Origin: Pseudoflavonifractor intestinihominis
Lineage (GTDB): Bacteria > Bacillota > Clostridia > Oscillospirales > Oscillospiraceae
DNA: 64,000 bases
NCBI RefSeq assembly: GCF_040096055.1
Contig: NZ_JBBMFK010000011.1
Location: 52,886-116,885, forward strand
Direction of reading: 5' to 3'
This document shows positions 25,664 through 33,366 of this stretch, in pieces. A program made the translations under genes and the position numbers. The notes beneath the pieces are model-generated. The model did not search any database and was not told the origin of the DNA. It worked only from the letters and a program-made list of their open reading frames with translations. Every line of letters begins with the position of its first letter. Within the stretch, counting starts at the first letter, position 1.

Positions 25664-25912
25664 TCAGGCCTGGACCGCCTGCTTGAGGGCCTGGGCCAGC
25701 TGGTCGGGGCAGGAGGTGGACTTGCCGCCGCAGTGGATGCCCTCCAGCTTGGAGATGGCGTCGGTGACCTTCATGCCCTCCACCAGCCGGGAGATGCCCT
25801 GGAGGTTGCCGTCGCAGCCGTTGAAGATCTTCACGGACTGGACCGTGTCGCCCTCCACGTCGATCACCATCCGGGTGGAGCAGACGCCTCTGGTTCTGTA
25901 ATCAATGGTCAT
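25664..25912 (-). CDS. TSCPD domain-containing small protein (TIGR03905-like)
   Basis: This encodes 82 residues with four cysteines (C11, C33, C61, C68) and the literal TSCPD motif at 66-70. TSCPD domains also occur at the C-terminus of adenosylcobalamin-dependent ribonucleotide reductases, where the cysteines probably bind metal. The function of stand-alone versions is unknown. I chose ATG 25912 because GGAGGC precedes it; the longer frame crosses the promoter. Confidence 0.9.
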   Translation of the reverse strand: MTIDYRTRGVCSTRMVIDVEGDTVQSVKIFNGCDGNLQGISRLVEGMKVTDAISKLEGIHCGGKSTSCPDQLAQALKQAVQA

Positions 25913-25967
25913 AGAAAATTGCCTCCGCATACAGCCCCGAAAGACAGGGGCAAAAATATCGGAAAAT

Positions 25968-25996
25968 ATTATACAGGACCAAGCGGAAAAACGCAA
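25968..25996 (-). promoter_or_regulatory. Promoter of the TSCPD gene
   Basis: On the minus strand TTGCGT (25996-25991), 17 bases, TATAAT (25973-25968). It lies about 56 bases before the start codon. Confidence 0.8.
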
Positions 25997-26035
25997 CGGG
26001 TCAATGGAACTTTTTGGGGAAGAGCGTCGGGGGGA

Positions 26036-26467
26036 TCATTCGCCGTACACGATCAGGCAGGTGACGCCGCTGCCGTTGAGATACACGTCCTGACAGCCCC
26101 CGGCCATCCCCGCCGTAAAGAAGCAGACGTCCCACATGTCGGCCGCGCTGTCGTAGCGGCAGGTGACGGAGTCGTAGGAAATAGTACACTCCGCCGCGGC
26201 CCGCTGGACGGCCTCCTCCGCGCTGCCGATTGGGAGGGGAGAGGTGTTTTGAAAGCCGTCCAGCAGAACGCCCGGCGCGTTTTCCCCGCAGGTATCCTGT
26301 ACCTCGGCGTAGGAGAAGGAGAGAATTTCGGCAGACGGCGGGGCGGTATCCTGCGCCTCCGCATGGGTGGGAGAAAGTTCAGTGGACGGCAGGACGGCGT
26401 CCTGTCCGCAGCCGGCCGGCAGCAGGGTCAGCGCCAGAGCCAGACCCAACAGAGCAGATCGTTTCAT
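26036..26467 (-). CDS. Small lipoprotein of unknown function
   Basis: This encodes 143 residues with a signal peptide and lipobox LPAGC (C20). A low-complexity linker rich in Pro, Ser, Thr and Glu follows, then a compact domain of about 80 residues with four cysteines (C60, C93, C102 and C115 region) that might form disulfides. I do not recognise the domain. GGAGGCTGACAGG precedes the ATG. It is probably anchored to the outer face of the membrane. Confidence 0.8.
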   Translation of the reverse strand: MKRSALLGLALALTLLPAGCGQDAVLPSTELSPTHAEAQDTAPPSAEILSFSYAEVQDTCGENAPGVLLDGFQNTSPLPIGSAEEAVQRAAAECTISYDSVTCRYDSAADMWDVCFFTAGMAGGCQDVYLNGSGVTCLIVYGE

Positions 26468-26575
26468 CCTGTCAGCCTCCGTTTCTGTGGTGTTGTGTAC
26501 TTTTTAGACGCACAGACGCCGGAGAAGTTCCGGGTATTTCCGGTGGCGAAAAAGCGGGGAAACCATTTGTTCTCC

Positions 26576-26604
26576 TTGACAATGTTCCGGGAAATGCATA
26601 TACT
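26576..26604 (+). promoter_or_regulatory. Promoter of valS
   Basis: TTGACA (26576-26581), 17 bases, TATACT (26599-26604). Confidence 0.92.
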
Positions 26605-26610
26605 AAAGAG

Positions 26611-26858
26611 CGTTCACAGTGAAAAGCCGCGAAGGGAAGGAGTACGCATTTTCCAGGGTGCAGAGAGGAGCCGGCCGGTGCAAGGCTCTCCGTTGGGAAT
26701 GCGGAAGGTGGTCCCGGAGCTCCGCCCCTGAAGCAAGTAGGGGGTGGCGGGTTCTCCCGTTACCGAGACAATGAGTGTTCTCCCGCGGGAGAAAATTCAG
26801 GTGGTACCACGGACTGCATCAGTTCGTCCTGAGCAAAAGGCTTGGGGCGGACTTTTTT
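26611..26858 (+). promoter_or_regulatory. T-box leader of valS
   Basis: The leader contains GGAAGGAGTACGC near its start, a stem I region, and the conserved T-box core CAGGTGGTACCACGG at 26799-26813. An intrinsic terminator follows at about 26821-26858. The specifier region reads GGAAGGTGGTCC; both GTG and GTC in it are valine codons, so the register is uncertain but the amino acid fits. It raises valS expression when tRNA-Val is uncharged. Confidence 0.9.
26821..26858 (+). terminator. Regulated terminator of the valS T-box
   Basis: AGTTCGTCC pairs with GGGCGGACT, using G-T pairs, and is followed by a T-run of 6. It is mutually exclusive with the antiterminator formed by the T-box core. Confidence 0.75.
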
Positions 26859-26902
26859 GTTGCGCATAAAGTTTTTTGCCCCGAAAAGGAGTGTTAAAAA
26901 GA

Positions 26903-29536
26903 ATGAACAAAGAACTTCCCAAGGTCTATGAACCCCAGGAGGTGGAGGGCCGCATCTACGAGATGTGGGAGAAGAACGGCTGCTTTGTGGGCCACCGTGA
27001 CCCGGACAAGAAGCCCTTCACCATCGTCATGCCGCCCCCCAACGTCACCGGCCAGCTCCACATGGGCCACGCCATGGACTCCACCCTCCAGGACATCCTG
27101 ATCCGCTTCAAGCGGATGGAGGGCTACGCCGCCCTGTGGGTGCCCGGCACCGACCACGCCGGCATCGCCACCCAGATCAAGGTGGAGGAGGAGCTGCGCA
27201 AGAACGAGGGCCTGACCCGCTACGACCTGGGCCGGGACAAGTTCCTGGAGCGGGTGTGGGACTGGAAGAACAAGTACGGGGGCCGCATCGTGGAGCAGCA
27301 GAAGAAGCTGGGCGCCTCCTGCGACTGGTCCCGCTCCCGGTTCACCATGGACGAGGGCCTGAGCAAGGCCGTGCGCCACGTGTTCGTCTCCCTGTATAAG
27401 AAGGGCCTCATCTACAAGGGCAGCCGCATCATCAACTGGTGCCCCCACTGCGTCACCGCCCTGTCCGACGCCGAGGTGGAGTACCAGGACAAGCCCGGCT
27501 ACTTCTGGCACATCCGCTACCCCATCCAGGGCGAGGAGGGCCGCTATGTCATCGTGGCCACCACCCGGCCCGAGACCATGCTGGGCGACACCGGCGTGGC
27601 CGTCAACCCCAACGACGACCGGTACAAGGACATCGTGGGCAAGAAGTGCATCCTGCCCCTGGTGGGCCGTGAGATGCCCATCGTGGCCGACGACTACGTG
27701 GACATGGAGTTCGGCACCGGCTGCGTGAAGATGACCCCCGCCCACGACCCCAACGACTTCGAGGTGGGCCTGCGGCAGAACCTGGAGACCATCCGGGTGC
27801 TGGACGACAACGGCCGCGTGGTGGAGGGGTACGGCAAGTACTCCGGCATGGACCGCTACGAGGCCCGGAAGGCCATTGTGGCCGACCTGGAGGAGCAGGG
27901 CTACCTGGTGAAGGTGGAGCCCCACCAGCACAACGTGGGCACCTGCTACCGCTGCCACAGCGACGTGGAGCCCCTGATCTCCGCCCAGTGGTTCGTGAAG
28001 ATGGCCCCCCTGGCCGAGGAGGCCCTGCGGGTGGTCAACGACGGGGAGGTCAAGTTCGTCCCCGACCGGTTCTCCAAGACCTATGTCAACTGGATGGAGA
28101 ACGTCCACGACTGGTGCATCTCCCGCCAGCTCTGGTGGGGCCACCAGATCCCCGCCTGGACCTGCCAGGACTGCGGCCACATCACCGTGTCCGAGGAGGA
28201 CCCCACCGAGTGCGAGCACTGCCACTCCAAGAACATCAAGCAGGAGGAGGACGTGCTGGACACCTGGTTCTCCTCCGCCCTGTGGCCCTTCTCCACCCTG
28301 GGCTGGCCCGAGGAGACCGAGGACTACAAGTACTTCTATCCCACCGACGTGCTGGTCACCGGCTACGACATCATCTTCTTCTGGGTGGCCCGGATGATCT
28401 TCTCCGCCTGCGAGCACACCGGCAAGCCCCCCTTCCACACCGTGTTCATCCACGGCCTGGTGCGGGATGACAAGGGCCGCAAGATGTCCAAGAGCCTGGG
28501 CAACGGCATCGACCCCCTGGAGATCGCCGAGAAGTACGGCGCCGACGCCCTGCGGTTCAATCTGGTCACCGGCAACTCCCCCGGAAACGACATGCGTTTC
28601 TACACCGAGCGGTGCGAGGCCATGCGCAATTTCGCCAACAAGATCTGGAACGCCAGCCGCTTCCTGATGATGAACCTGACCATCGACAAGTGCGAGCTGC
28701 CCGAGAAGCTGGAGATGGAGGACCGCTGGATCCTCTCCAAGCTCAACGCCCTGATCCCCGAGATGACGGAGAACATGGACAAGTACGAGCTGGGCGTGGC
28801 GGCACAGAAGATCTACGACTTCATCTGGGACTCCTACTGCGACTGGTATATCGAGCTGACCAAGGCCCGCCTCCAGGGCGACGACGAGGCCGCCAAGGTC
28901 AACGCCCAGAAGGTGCTCTGCTACGTGCTCACCCAGATCCTCAAGCTGCTCCACCCCTTCATGCCCTTCATCACCGAGGAGATCTGGCAGGCCCTGCCCC
29001 ACGAGGGGGATTACCTGATGCTCCAGAAGTGGCCGGAGCACAGCGTGGCCCTGGACTTCCCCGACGAGGAGCGGGCCATGGAGATGATCATGGACGCCAT
29101 CAGCGCCATCCGTACCCGCCGCTCCGAGATGAACGTGCCGCCCTCCAAGAAGGCCCACGTCACCGTGTCCACCCTGCAGCGGGACGTGTTTGAGGCCGGC
29201 ATCCCCTTCCTCAAGCGGCTGGGCTACGCCAGCGACGTGACCATCACCGGCGTCACCGACGCCGACCAGGACACCAAGGGCATGGTCACCGTCATCACCC
29301 ACGCCGCCCGCATCTCCATCCCTCTGGCCGAGCTGGTGGACATGGAGAAGGAGAAGGCCCGCATGGAGAAGGAGCTCAAGAAGAACCGTGCCGAGCTGGA
29401 CAAGCTGGAGACCAAGCTGAACAACCCCGGCTTTGTGAACAAGGCCCCCGCCAACGTGGTGGAGGCCGAGCGGGAGCGGTCCGTCAAGCTCAAGGAGCTG
29501 GTGGCCAAGCTGGAGGAAGAGCTCTCCAATATGTAA
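26903..29536 (+). CDS. valS: Valine--tRNA ligase
   Basis: This 877-residue class I synthetase charges tRNA-Val and edits mischarged threonine. The HIGH motif is HMGH at residues 53-56 in PNVTGQLHMGHA. The CP1 editing domain follows (VIVATTRPETMLGDTGVAVN). KMSKS begins at about K527. The anticodon-binding domain comes next, and the C-terminus is the coiled coil typical of ValRS (MEKEKARMEKELKKNRAELD). I chose ATG 26903 after AAAGGAG; the TTG at 26876 is too close to the terminator. Confidence 0.97.
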   Translation: MNKELPKVYEPQEVEGRIYEMWEKNGCFVGHRDPDKKPFTIVMPPPNVTGQLHMGHAMDSTLQDILIRFKRMEGYAALWVPGTDHAGIATQIKVEEELRKNEGLTRYDLGRDKFLERVWDWKNKYGGRIVEQQKKLGASCDWSRSRFTMDEGLSKAVRHVFVSLYKKGLIYKGSRIINWCPHCVTALSDAEVEYQDKPGYFWHIRYPIQGEEGRYVIVATTRPETMLGDTGVAVNPNDDRYKDIVGKKCILPLVGREMPIVADDYVDMEFGTGCVKMTPAHDPNDFEVGLRQNLETIRVLDDNGRVVEGYGKYSGMDRYEARKAIVADLEEQGYLVKVEPHQHNVGTCYRCHSDVEPLISAQWFVKMAPLAEEALRVVNDGEVKFVPDRFSKTYVNWMENVHDWCISRQLWWGHQIPAWTCQDCGHITVSEEDPTECEHCHSKNIKQEEDVLDTWFSSALWPFSTLGWPEETEDYKYFYPTDVLVTGYDIIFFWVARMIFSACEHTGKPPFHTVFIHGLVRDDKGRKMSKSLGNGIDPLEIAEKYGADALRFNLVTGNSPGNDMRFYTERCEAMRNFANKIWNASRFLMMNLTIDKCELPEKLEMEDRWILSKLNALIPEMTENMDKYELGVAAQKIYDFIWDSYCDWYIELTKARLQGDDEAAKVNAQKVLCYVLTQILKLLHPFMPFITEEIWQALPHEGDYLMLQKWPEHSVALDFPDEERAMEMIMDAISAIRTRRSEMNVPPSKKAHVTVSTLQRDVFEAGIPFLKRLGYASDVTITGVTDADQDTKGMVTVITHAARISIPLAELVDMEKEKARMEKELKKNRAELDKLETKLNNPGFVNKAPANVVEAERERSVKLKELVAKLEEELSNM

Positions 29537-29558
29537 CGCCAACCCCATAGCCTCTTCT

Positions 29559-29598
29559 GCCGCCGGAGACGATGCGCCGTCTCCGGCGGCATTTTTTT
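29559..29598 (+). terminator. Terminator of valS
   Basis: A 12-bp GC-rich stem (29559-29570 with 29579-29590) encloses an 8-base loop and is followed by T7. Confidence 0.93.
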
Positions 29599-29720
29599 CA
29601 TCTGTATGCAAAGAAATGTTTATTTTGTTCCAAACGGGCGAAAAAGAGAGGATGAGGGACTTCCGTGGGGCAGAATAAGCTTTTCTGCGGCACACGCCCA
29701 AAAAAGTTTACAAATTAGCG

Positions 29721-29749
29721 TTGATAGGAGCGGAGAAAAAAGGTATTAT
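29721..29749 (+). promoter_or_regulatory. Promoter of the 29860 lipoprotein gene
   Basis: TTGATA (29721-29726), 17 bases, TATTAT (29744-29749). It lies in the 323-base gap between valS and the lipoprotein gene. Apart from the valS terminator I see nothing else in that gap, and an 85-codon frame there lacks a ribosome site. Confidence 0.75.
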
Positions 29750-29859
29750 TACATACCATATAGCGGTGGATACAGTTTTCCGCTCCGGCCGGGCAGCAAA
29801 GGGGCTGCGGATGGGTATACTGTAACCGGAGAATCAATTTACCGTTGGGAGGGTTCGGC

Positions 29860-31110
29860 ATGAGAAAGCAAGCCGCTGTGCTGGCCATACTGCTTCTTCT
29901 GCTTCTCGCAGGATGCCGGACGCAGCCGGCGGGGGAGACGGGGCAGCCCATGCCCTCAGACAGCGCAAAACCCACTGATACGCCGGAGCAGACGGTTACT
30001 CCCACGCCCATGGAGGAGTTGGAGGTGAGTCCTGCGCCGGAGGGGACGGTCTCTCCCGCGCCCACGGACAGCCAGCCGCCCCAGACCACCGGCGCGCCAG
30101 ACTGCCGGGCGCTGGCGGAGGAGCTGTGGGAGAAGTACCCGGACAGCCTGTCCAACAGCCAGTGGTACGCCCTGGACCGGGCCTACTGGTTTGCCGACTA
30201 CGTGCCCGGCACGTCGGTGGACGACCGGGGAGAGGGGACGGACAGCTCGCCCCTGTCCCAGCCCGACGTGTATTTCTACGAGGACACCACAGGGGACATG
30301 GCCCCTGAGGACGTGGCGGCCGAGCTGGTGAACGTGATGCTCCGGTCCGCCGACCCGGAGGGGGGCTGGGAGATCGCGTCCCAGTCCCTGCTGGACCGGG
30401 ACGGGCTGCTGGACCTGTGCGCGGAGTATCTGGCGTCCTACACCGGCGGCTGGGAGGACCAGAACCGGCTGAAGAGCTGGTTTGACACCTGGGCCGCGGG
30501 GATCCCCGGCATCGGGGAGGACATGTGGGTCCTCCACCCCAGCTACACCGGCGGCACTGTGACCCAGGAGAGCGGCGGCTGGTTCGTCATCATGCGCAGC
30601 GGCAGCGTGTACCGCATGCAGCGGGATGACGCCTTCGGCGTGTACGTCCAGCAGCCCCAGGTGCAGGCCCGCGTCCAGTTTACCAGAGCCCTGGAGGCCT
30701 GGGGCTGGTTCCAGGGCGCGCCCCTGACCGTGGATGCCGGAGCCAAGACGGCCGCGGACGGCAGGGAGTGGTACCCGGTGACGGACAGCCGGTTCTCCAC
30801 GGTGCTGGACCTGCGGATGTATCTGAAGGGCATCTTCTCCGACGAGATCGCGGAGGAGCTGCTGAGCATGGACCTGTACCGGGACGTGGACGGCGTGCTC
30901 TGCTGCGCCCAGAGCGCCAGGACCGCCCCCGACCTGGCAGATGCCGCCGTCCAGGTGGAGCAGGAGAGCGATACCAGGCTGGTCTGCCGCCTGGAGGGCA
31001 CCCTGACCTGGTCCGACGGCTCCCGTCCGGCCCAGGCGGTTTCCGTCTCCTTCCCCTACGAAAAGGTGGGGGACAAGTGGCTGTTTACGGAATTCTCGTG
31101 GCCCCAATAG
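29860..31110 (+). CDS. Large lipoprotein of unknown function
   Basis: This 416-residue protein has a signal peptide and lipobox LLAGC (C19). A Pro/Thr/Glu-rich spacer (about 20-75) is followed by a globular part rich in Trp, Tyr and Asp. I recognise no enzyme motif. Such clostridial lipoproteins are often surface-exposed or act near spores; being just before the sigma-F operon is suggestive only. GGGAGGG precedes ATG 29860. A perfect terminator follows. Confidence 0.85.
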   Translation: MRKQAAVLAILLLLLLAGCRTQPAGETGQPMPSDSAKPTDTPEQTVTPTPMEELEVSPAPEGTVSPAPTDSQPPQTTGAPDCRALAEELWEKYPDSLSNSQWYALDRAYWFADYVPGTSVDDRGEGTDSSPLSQPDVYFYEDTTGDMAPEDVAAELVNVMLRSADPEGGWEIASQSLLDRDGLLDLCAEYLASYTGGWEDQNRLKSWFDTWAAGIPGIGEDMWVLHPSYTGGTVTQESGGWFVIMRSGSVYRMQRDDAFGVYVQQPQVQARVQFTRALEAWGWFQGAPLTVDAGAKTAADGREWYPVTDSRFSTVLDLRMYLKGIFSDEIAEELLSMDLYRDVDGVLCCAQSARTAPDLADAAVQVEQESDTRLVCRLEGTLTWSDGSRPAQAVSVSFPYEKVGDKWLFTEFSWPQ

Positions 31111-31145
31111 GGAATTCGACCAAAAGCGCGGCCCATATGCATTAT

Positions 31146-31185
31146 AATCGCCATATACCAGAAAATGGTATATGGCGATTTTTTT
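31146..31185 (+). terminator. Terminator after the lipoprotein gene
   Basis: A perfect 15-bp stem (31146-31160 with 31166-31180) has a GAAAA loop and is followed by a T-run. It separates the lipoprotein gene from the spoIIA operon. Confidence 0.95.
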
Positions 31186-31237
31186 CTGCCCAGAACTTGG
31201 GACAGACAGGTATTTCAACGCACAGGAGGGACAAGCT

Positions 31238-31543
31238 ATGTCAGTGACCTGTACCGGGGAGGACCGGAATCTGCGGCTGACGGTGTCGGGGGAGGTGGAC
31301 CACCACGGCGCCCGGGCCATCATGCAGGAGCTGGACCGCCAGGTGGACGCGGGGCTGCCCCGGCGGCTCACCCTGGACCTGAGCGGCGTGACCTTTATGG
31401 ACAGCTCGGGCATCGCGGTGCTGCTGCGGGCCTACCGCCGGATGGCGGAGCTGGGGGGCGCTCTGACGGTGGCCAATGTGCCGCCCCAGGCCCTCAAGGT
31501 GCTGCGGGCGGCGGGGCTGGAGCGGATCATCCGCTTTGAATAG
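31238..31543 (+). CDS. spoIIAA: Anti-sigma F factor antagonist SpoIIAA
   Basis: This is a 101-residue STAS-domain protein. The phosphorylation site lies in FMDSSGIAVLL; S57 aligns with Ser58 of B. subtilis. When dephosphorylated in the forespore it displaces SpoIIAB and frees sigma-F. I chose ATG 31238 because AGGAGGG stands 8 bases upstream; the 22 codons before it run into the terminator. It is the first gene of the spoIIAA-spoIIAB-sigF operon. Confidence 0.95.
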   Translation: MSVTCTGEDRNLRLTVSGEVDHHGARAIMQELDRQVDAGLPRRLTLDLSGVTFMDSSGIAVLLRAYRRMAELGGALTVANVPPQALKVLRAAGLERIIRFE

Positions 31544-31613
31544 GGAAACAGACCGCCGGGGCGCGGCAGGCGCTCCGGCGGCGGGGAACCCAATACGGAA
31601 GGAGTCTTTACAT

Positions 31614-32060
31614 ATGAAACCGATCAACGAGGCGGCCATTTCCTTTCTCAGCCGCTCCGCCAACGAGGGCTTTGCCCGCACCGCGGCGGCCTGCTTTGCC
31701 GCTCAGCTGGACCCCACCCTGGACGAGGTCAACGACATCAAGACCGCCGTCAGCGAGGCGGTGACCAACGCCATCGTCCACGCCTATCCGGACCGGCTGG
31801 GCAAGGTGGCCCTGCGGCTGCGGCTGTTTGAGGACGGGGTGCTGGAGATCGTGGTGAAGGACTGGGGCGTGGGCATCGAGGACGTGGAGAAGGCCCGCCA
31901 GCCCCTGTACACCACCGGCAACGAGGAGCGCTCCGGCATGGGCTTTACCATCATGGAGAGCTTCATGGACGCCCTGCGGGTGCGCTCTACCCCGGGGAAG
32001 GGCACAACCGTCACCATGCGGCGCCGGATCTCCCGCCGGTACAGCGGCGGCGGGCACTGA
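31614..32060 (+). CDS. spoIIAB: Anti-sigma F factor / serine kinase SpoIIAB
   Basis: This 148-residue GHKL-type kinase has the N-box DIKTAVSEAVTNAIVHAY, the G1 box VKDWGVGIEDV and the G2 box RSGMGFTIME. It binds and inhibits sigma-F and phosphorylates SpoIIAA with ATP. GGAAGGAG precedes ATG 31614. Its last base is the first base of the sigF start codon. Confidence 0.95.
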   Translation: MKPINEAAISFLSRSANEGFARTAAACFAAQLDPTLDEVNDIKTAVSEAVTNAIVHAYPDRLGKVALRLRLFEDGVLEIVVKDWGVGIEDVEKARQPLYTTGNEERSGMGFTIMESFMDALRVRSTPGKGTTVTMRRRISRRYSGGGH

Positions 32061-32767
32061 TGGCGGCGGATACCCAGTCCCTGCTGGAGGCGGCCCGCCA
32101 GGGGGACAACGACGCCTGCGCCAAGATGATGGAGGAGAACAGCGGCCTCATCTGGAGCATCGTCCGCCGGTACTACGGCCGGGGCGTGGACCCGGAGGAC
32201 CTGTACCAGCTGGGGTGCATGGGCTTTCTCAAGGCGGTGCGGGGCTTTGACCCGGCCTTCGGGTGCCAGTTTTCCACCTATGCCGTGCCCAAGATCGCCG
32301 GGGAGATCCGCCGTTTTCTCCGGGACGACGGCGCGGTGAAGGTGAGCCGGGGGCTGAAGGAGCGGGCGGGGAGCATCCGCAGCGCCCGGGACCGGCTGCG
32401 GGCCGACCTGGGCCGGGAGCCCACCCTCAGCGAGCTGGCCGGGGAGACCGGCCTGGAGCCGGAGGAGATCGCCGCCGCCGAGGAGGCCAACGCCCCGGTG
32501 GCCTCCCTCCAGATGGAGACGGGGGACGGCTTCACCCTGGAGAGCGTGCTGGGCACCGAGGGCATGGAGGAGAGCATCGTGGAGCGGGAGGCCCTGCGCT
32601 CGGCGGTGAGCAGCCTGCCCGACCGGGAGCGGCAGGTCATCGTCCTGCGGTACTTCCGAGGCCTGACCCAGGACAGGACGGCCAGGATCATGGGGGTCAG
32701 CCAGGTCCAGATCTCCCGGGTGGAGAAGAAGGCCATGGAGTATCTCCGCCGCAAGCTGGAGGAGTAG
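32060..32767 (+). CDS. sigF: RNA polymerase sigma-F factor
   Basis: This 235-residue sporulation sigma factor directs early forespore transcription. Region 2 includes LYQLGCMGFLKAVRGFDPAF, then FSTYAVPKIAGEIRRFLRDD. Region 3 covers LGREPTLSELAGETGLEPEE. Region 4 has the helix-turn-helix GLTQDRTARIMGVSQVQISR. It overlaps spoIIAB by one base (TGATG), so it is translationally coupled to its inhibitor. A spoVA-type gene does not follow; a small minus-strand gene does. Confidence 0.95.
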   Translation: MAADTQSLLEAARQGDNDACAKMMEENSGLIWSIVRRYYGRGVDPEDLYQLGCMGFLKAVRGFDPAFGCQFSTYAVPKIAGEIRRFLRDDGAVKVSRGLKERAGSIRSARDRLRADLGREPTLSELAGETGLEPEEIAAAEEANAPVASLQMETGDGFTLESVLGTEGMEESIVEREALRSAVSSLPDRERQVIVLRYFRGLTQDRTARIMGVSQVQISRVEKKAMEYLRRKLEE

Positions 32768-32771
32768 CGGT

Positions 32772-33044
32772 TCAGTCCCCGGGCAGGCAGTCCAGGCCGC
32801 CCAGCTCCAGACCCATCTGGAGCCCCGTCAGAAAGAGCTGCTCTCCCTCCATGTCGGAGACAGCCAGACAGGCATCCAGAATTTGCAGCACCCGGGCGCA
32901 CAGCGCGTCCGGGTGCTCTTTTCGGAATCGGGCCCGGAGGGTCTCCGCTTCCTCCCGCAGAGCCCGGTACTCCGGCTCGCCGGACAGCGCCCGGCGGCAC
33001 AGGGTCCGGGCTGTATTCTGCATCAGTTCCACGGTGGGGGTCAT
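32772..33044 (-). CDS. Small DUF6809-like protein
   Basis: This encodes 90 residues, mostly helical (LMQNTARTLCRRALSGEPEY; LRARFRKEHPDALCARVLQI). Such small proteins occur beside XRE regulators in Clostridia and mobile elements, and I assign the family from general resemblance only. GAGGTG lies 7 bases before the ATG, and a good promoter lies upstream. It is divergent from an XRE regulator across 118 bases that hold operator-like dyads, and convergent with sigF, 4 bases away. Confidence 0.7.
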   Translation of the reverse strand: MTPTVELMQNTARTLCRRALSGEPEYRALREEAETLRARFRKEHPDALCARVLQILDACLAVSDMEGEQLFLTGLQMGLELGGLDCLPGD

Positions 33045-33061
33045 AAAATCACCTCACCACG

Positions 33062-33090
33062 GTTATAACATACAGCAATATGCAAGTCAA
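33062..33090 (-). promoter_or_regulatory. Promoter of the DUF6809-like gene
   Basis: On the minus strand TTGACT (33090-33085), 17 bases, TATAAC (33067-33062). The left arm of a long dyad (33064-33080) covers its -10. Confidence 0.8.
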
Positions 33091-33114
33091 GAAAAACTAT
33101 TGCTATATGTTATA
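33064..33114. repeat. Long imperfect dyad in the divergent promoter region
   Basis: A 17-base arm at 33064-33080 (TATAACATACAGCAATA) has its reverse complement at 33098-33114 with one mismatch; the spacer is 17 bases. Together with the dyad at 33123-33141 it suggests cooperative operators for the XRE protein encoded next door. Confidence 0.7.
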
Positions 33115-33115
33115 G

Positions 33116-33144
33116 TTTACGGATATAGCTTTCAGCTATATAAT
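33116..33144 (+). promoter_or_regulatory. Promoter and operator of the small XRE regulator
   Basis: TTTACG (33116-33121), 17 bases, TATAAT (33139-33144). The perfect dyad ATATAGCT-ttc-AGCTATAT (33123-33141) sits between the hexamers and overlaps the -10. Binding there would block the regulator's own transcription. Confidence 0.75.
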
Positions 33145-33162
33145 ACCAATGAGGTGAGGATT

Positions 33163-33366
33163 TTGCAGGACTATCGAAAAATCATCCGGGAAAAGCGGGA
33201 AAAAAAGGGATTGAGTCAGAGCGCACTGGCCAAGCTGGTGGGCGTCTCACAGCCTGCCATCAATCAGATCGAGTCCGGCGCGCGCACGCCCAGCCTTGCA
33301 CTCCTCATGAAAATCTGTGACGCACTGGAAATTTCAATGTTTGGTGAGGACAAAGAAGATGAATGA
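33163..33366 (+). CDS. Small XRE-family regulator
   Basis: This 67-residue protein is almost entirely a Cro/C1 helix-turn-helix (KKGLSQSALAKLVGVSQPAI, then NQIESGARTPSLALLMKICD). The start is TTG 33163, with GAGGTGAGG upstream; no ATG or GTG precedes the domain. It overlaps the glycosyltransferase gene by 8 bases, so the two are translationally linked. It probably represses itself and the divergent gene through the dyads upstream. Confidence 0.88.
   Translation: MQDYRKIIREKREKKGLSQSALAKLVGVSQPAINQIESGARTPSLALLMKICDALEISMFGEDKEDE

Noticed and set aside
29606..29863. 85-codon plus-strand frame between valS and the lipoprotein gene
   Set aside because: No ribosome site, it begins right behind the valS terminator and crosses the promoter of the next gene.
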